Below, piece by piece: positions 41,706-44,329 of a DNA stretch of 44,329 nt (positions within the stretch are counted from its first letter, which is position 1; each line of letters opens with the position of its first letter). The DNA lies in NCBI GenBank assembly GCA_024401335.1, contig JAKSLH010000023.1, forward strand, positions 1 through 44,329, in the 5' to 3' direction. Origin of the DNA: Bacteroidales bacterium (GTDB lineage Bacteria > Bacteroidota > Bacteroidia > Bacteroidales > Marinilabiliaceae). Both the position numbers and the translations under genes were made by a program. The notes under the pieces were generated by a model that did not search any database, was not told the DNA's origin, and saw nothing but the letters and a program-made list of their open reading frames with translations.

Positions 41706-41713
41706 GACTTATC

Positions 41714-43069
41714 ATGGCATATTTCAAACGACTTGTTGATGAACAATTGCTCGAATGGAAAGATTCCAATCGACGCAAACCTCTATTGATAAGAGGTGCA
41801 CGTCAGGTCGGCAAGTCTACTGCTGTCAGAGAACTTGGCAAGACTTTTCGTCACTTTGTGGAAATCAATCTCGAAAAACAGCCTGCTATGTGTCAGTTGT
41901 TCTCCGAGAATATCGACGTAAAGAAGAGCTGCGAGAAGATTAGCGGAACTCTTTCCATTCCTATCATACCTGGTGATACGTTGTTGTTCATTGATGAGAT
42001 CCAGGTATCCAAAGAGGCTATAATGGCTTTGCGCTACTTCAAGGAAGACTACCCGGAACTCCACGTAATAGCCGCTGGTTCATTGCTTGAATTTGCTCTA
42101 GAAGAGTTGCCGTCATTTGGCGTTGGCAGAATAAGGTCTATATATATGTATCCTTTCTCTTTTGACGAGTTCTTGATGGCACAAGGGCTTGACATGCTTG
42201 TCGACTTCAAGAAAAAGGCCACTTCAACAGCCCCTCTGCCAGAGGCAACTCACAACCAGCTTATCGATCAGCTACGTACATTCTATCTTGTAGGCGGAAT
42301 GCCCGATGCCGTAACGGAATGGATTGATACACACAGCTATATCGAGGTTGCTAAAATACATAACGATATTCTGCTAACCTATCAAGACGACTTCTCGAAA
42401 TATAAGAAAAGAGTATCTCCAATAGTTCTCCAACAGGTATTGCGCTCTGTAGCTCAGCAGGCAGGAACTAAACTCGTGTTTTCACAAGTGTCTCGCGACA
42501 TAACGTCTGCCACCATCAAGGAAGCTCTGCACTTGCTTTCATTGGCAGGCCTGGTCATCCCAGTTAAACATACCGACGGTAACGGGTTGCCATTAGGTGC
42601 CGAGGAGAATAACAGTTATATCAAATATCTTTTCTTTGATTTGGGTATGATGCAGACCATGCTCGACATACCATCTGCCGATATCATCACAGCCTCGGAC
42701 ATTGACTTTGTAAACAAAGGACCAGCCTCAGAGATGTTTGCCGGACTTGAATTAAATAAGTATAGTGATTCATTCCAAAAGCCTGAGATATACTACTGGC
42801 AAAACATGTCGCGTAATGCTAATGCAGAAATAGACTACCTAATTGCACATAGCGGCAAAGTGTTACCTATAGAGGTCAAGGCAAGCACACAGGGTGGTAT
42901 GCAGAGTCTATGGCTCTTCATGCGCAAAAAGAAACTCCAAGAGGCTGTCCGCACATCTCTTGAGCGCTTTGGGCAATTCGATTATTTTGACAAAGAAGAT
43001 TCCGACGCCATGCGTCATGTGGAGATCGTCCCTCTTTATGCATTAAGCAATATACATTCGATGCGATAA
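41714..43069 (+). CDS. AAA ATPase with DUF4143 domain
   Basis: The start at 41714 (MAYFKRLVDEQL) gives 451 residues. The AAA_14 core has Walker A GARQVGKST (about residues 28-36), Walker B TLLFIDEIQ, and a sensor segment AAGSLLEFALEE. A winged-helix-like part (LHLLSLAGLVIPV) follows. The C-terminal DUF4143 domain ends in a PD-(D/E)XK-like fold with NAEIDYLIAHSGKVLPIEVKAS, the acidic and ExK-like residues in place. This ATPase family is highly expanded and mobile in Bacteroidota, yet its function is unknown. It is bordered upstream by repeats and downstream by a broken HAD gene, which suggests arrival as a cassette. Confidence 0.9.
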   Translation: MAYFKRLVDEQLLEWKDSNRRKPLLIRGARQVGKSTAVRELGKTFRHFVEINLEKQPAMCQLFSENIDVKKSCEKISGTLSIPIIPGDTLLFIDEIQVSKEAIMALRYFKEDYPELHVIAAGSLLEFALEELPSFGVGRIRSIYMYPFSFDEFLMAQGLDMLVDFKKKATSTAPLPEATHNQLIDQLRTFYLVGGMPDAVTEWIDTHSYIEVAKIHNDILLTYQDDFSKYKKRVSPIVLQQVLRSVAQQAGTKLVFSQVSRDITSATIKEALHLLSLAGLVIPVKHTDGNGLPLGAEENNSYIKYLFFDLGMMQTMLDIPSADIITASDIDFVNKGPASEMFAGLELNKYSDSFQKPEIYYWQNMSRNANAEIDYLIAHSGKVLPIEVKASTQGGMQSLWLFMRKKKLQEAVRTSLERFGQFDYFDKEDSDAMRHVEIVPLYALSNIHSMR

Positions 43070-43236
43070 TTAAGTGCCCGCATCACAATGTAGGCACCTG
43101 TAAAACCGACAATCCGATATAGATTATCCATTATCTGTGGTGAGAATATGCGACCATAGCAGTCTTCACGAGGCAAGTTAGCCCCGTGAAGCTTATGCTT
43201 TAATACTCCGTCAAAATCAAGAAAGAGGAGATGCAT
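43036..43236 (-). pseudogene. Truncated HAD-like hydrolase gene
   Basis: The frame begins MHLLFLDFDGVLKHKL, with the HAD nucleophile motif DFDGV, and continues to RIVGFTGAYIV, where relatives read on into a serine-rich SSSWR motif. Here homology stops near 43088 and the last 15 or so codons read antisense through the end of the ATPase gene to a chance stop at 43036. Motifs II to IV are lost, so it cannot be an active HAD enzyme. It follows the UDG-like gene by 2 bp, so the intact ancestor formed an operon with it. Confidence 0.75.
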
Positions 43237-43238
43237 GG

Positions 43239-44054
43239 TTATAGCTTGAGATTTTTAATAACGTCGGATACGATTGCTTCAACACATCTATAATATGGCT
43301 TGCCCGCTTTGTATGCTCCTGGATGCCATGTCCTATATGCTAATTTGACATTAGGAATATTACATACTCTTGCAACATCTTTGTCTTCATATTCATCGCA
43401 AATTCGTTCGAATTTGATTTTTGGAAACTTTTCCTCAATATAATGACTTTCACCGCCTGTAAGAAAGACTATAATATCCGGTTTGAGTATCTCTATTTCC
43501 TTAGGAATAACGTTAAAGTATTTTTTCTCAATATCATGAACATCTGTGGTAATAGGTTTCCCGTCAATTGTCGCAAGTTTTGAAATATCATTCCAAATGC
43601 ATGCAATTACCTTATTTCTAATTTTTTCATAAAGTTGGGACGTAAAGTTGTTGCATCCAAGGTTTGGAAAAGTTTTATTATTCTTATGAAAATACAATTC
43701 TCGTCCTATTTCATCAAACCCATAATTACTATATTGATTCTCATATATCCCCATTACGCATTCGACTGTTTCTGGTTCAGATCCAGCAAAAAACTGTATT
43801 TTTGATTCACAGTCTCCACTTTTCACACTCTCTTCGTCTTGCATCCACTTGTTGGGTTCCTGTCCAAATACCATTACTTTGACATCAGCATTTGTATACC
43901 ATTTTTCAGATGGAATATTAGAACCATTTTCATATTTATTTGTAGACAAAAGAAAAGGATACGCAACCTTTGCATTTGATTCCTTCAATGCCTTTGCGAA
44001 AGTATCCCATGTGCTTTCGTAAAGGGCTTTTAGTTGTTCGTTTAATGATGTCAT
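43239..44054 (-). CDS. Uracil-DNA-glycosylase-fold protein of unknown function
   Basis: The 271-residue protein carries variants of both UDG superfamily motifs in the expected order. Motif A is VKVMVFGQEPNKW (residues 58-70; compare GQDPY), after a strand, and motif B is the C-terminal YRTWHPGAYKAG (about 242; compare HPS). A central PDIIVFLTGGESHYI segment matches the core strand that precedes the last motif. The usual aspartate is a glutamate, as in no standard family 1 enzyme, so activity on uracil is uncertain. It is AT-rich, unlike ung in the same window. It may act in DNA modification, base excision or phage defence; that is inference. Confidence 0.75.
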   Translation of the reverse strand: MTSLNEQLKALYESTWDTFAKALKESNAKVAYPFLLSTNKYENGSNIPSEKWYTNADVKVMVFGQEPNKWMQDEESVKSGDCESKIQFFAGSEPETVECVMGIYENQYSNYGFDEIGRELYFHKNNKTFPNLGCNNFTSQLYEKIRNKVIACIWNDISKLATIDGKPITTDVHDIEKKYFNVIPKEIEILKPDIIVFLTGGESHYIEEKFPKIKFERICDEYEDKDVARVCNIPNVKLAYRTWHPGAYKAGKPYYRCVEAIVSDVIKNLKL

Positions 44055-44088
44055 GATTTTGAAATTTTGTCATACAACAAAAAAAAGT

Positions 44089-44133
44089 TTTTTATTGGAT
44101 TTTATCAAGAAACACCTGTTTTTTGCCTTGGAT
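44089..44133 (+). repeat. Right-hand pair of TTGGAT repeats
   Basis: TTTTTATTGGATTTTATCAA (from 44089) and TTTTTTGCCTTGGATGATTG (from 44119) have their TTGG cores at 44095 and 44128, exactly 33 bp apart, as in the pairs at 41581-41682. The stretch TTGGATTTTATCAA is identical at 41589 and 44095, both in the same orientation. Confidence 0.82.
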
Positions 44134-44329
44134 GATTGTTCAAAAAAATAAGTCCCCGATTGCGGCCATTATTCTCAGACCACACAGGGCGAACTGGCAA
44201 GCCCAGCTTTCGAGAGCCATAAAAGTCGTGGGTTACTTGGAAAATGTCGTTCTCCACCCAGAATGTCACGCAATAGACAAAGTTCGAAAGCTTATTATGT
44301 AGCGTCGACGACCAGTAGCACCCATCGAT
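44105..44329 (-). CDS. C-terminal end of a surface-type protein entering from the right
   Basis: A minus-strand frame is open from the window edge to TGA at 44105-44107 (74 codons). It contains GCYWSSTL, FVYCVTFWVEND and GSRKLGLPVRPVW, the pattern of the C-terminal part of Fibrobacter-paralogous/DUF1566-like domains common in exported Bacteroidota proteins (YWSST ... R..G..VRPV). These proteins usually end soon after VRPV. Here 24 more codons follow, and the last ones are encoded by the TTGGAT repeat itself, as if the original end was replaced. The N terminus is outside the window. Confidence 0.75.
   Translation of the reverse strand: MDGCYWSSTLHNKLSNFVYCVTFWVENDIFQVTHDFYGSRKLGLPVRPVWSENNGRNRGLIFLNNHPRQKTGVS

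Larger units (their letters stand above)
41263..41713. other. 451-bp repeat-rich intergenic region before the DUF4143 ATPase gene
   Basis: No gene or tRNA is visible. In order it holds a 13-bp perfect inverted repeat (41309-41321 with 41387-41399), three TTACCG(A/C)CGAG elements (41484-41560, the middle one inverted), four TTTTTGC(C/A)TTGGATTTT elements (41581-41682), and an AAGGAGG ribosome binding site. An ATG at 41636 opens a frame through the repeats into the ATPase, but the product would start with low-complexity repeat sequence, so I treat it as untranslated. Confidence 0.75.

Noticed and set aside
41636-41713. N-terminal extension of the DUF4143 ATPase starting at the ATG at 41636
   Set aside because: The added residues (MPWILLEN...PWILL) are encoded by the TTGGATTTT repeats, and a full Shine-Dalgarno sits directly before the ATG at 41714.

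Overview
The window reads as a chromosome segment of an anaerobic Bacteroidales bacterium (Bacteroidota), most plausibly a Prevotellaceae-like gut or oral lineage. Supporting signs are many TAnnTTTG-type -7 promoter boxes, very few Shine-Dalgarno sequences, a methylmalonyl-CoA/propionyl-CoA carboxylase operon, a DcuA/B-type C4-dicarboxylate carrier, a GH2 lipoprotein beta-galactosidase, and a giant secreted protein with a type IX secretion (T9SS) C-terminal sorting domain. Species cannot be fixed from the sequence alone.

Left part (1-16.6 kb), mostly housekeeping. A truncated leftward gene start and an Lrp/AsnC regulator share an intergenic region with two well-formed divergent promoters. Leftward genes follow: uvrA; a three-gene operon made of an exported alkaline-phosphatase-family protein that has lost its catalytic residues, thiD and metY; an exported protein of unknown function; and a BASS-fold carrier coupled to dcuB. 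Then come a rightward DUF2807 protein, leftward ung and M49 peptidase genes, a GNAT acetyltransferase, a lipoprotein nitroreductase and a DnaQ-like exonuclease.

Middle part (16.6-28.7 kb). An operon runs AspT/YidE-type transporter, carboxyltransferase, biotin carboxylase, biotin carrier; it belongs to the succinate-propionate route, and the nearby dcuB carrier would exchange C4-dicarboxylates for the same metabolism. Next are fabG, a Sir2 deacylase, an RNase E/G, a 28-residue very basic AURKAIP1/COX24 (mS38-like) protein, an HU-family protein and a GH2 beta-galactosidase.

Right part (28.7-44.3 kb), accessory. A 2290-residue T9SS cargo protein has a nested, internally duplicated architecture. 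It is followed by a small exported protein and a TPR/SpoIIE-phosphatase sensor. Beyond 39 kb the DNA becomes mosaic and in places AT-rich: a WYL regulator next to a PD-(D/E)XK nuclease, a repeat-rich 450-bp intergenic region, a DUF4143 AAA ATPase with an unusual strong Shine-Dalgarno, a truncated HAD gene, a UDG-fold protein, and the C-terminal end of a surface-type protein. Repeats with a TTGGATTTT core, in pairs spaced exactly 33 bp, lie on both sides of the ATPase/HAD/UDG block. This right-hand block is the best place to look for an undescribed system.
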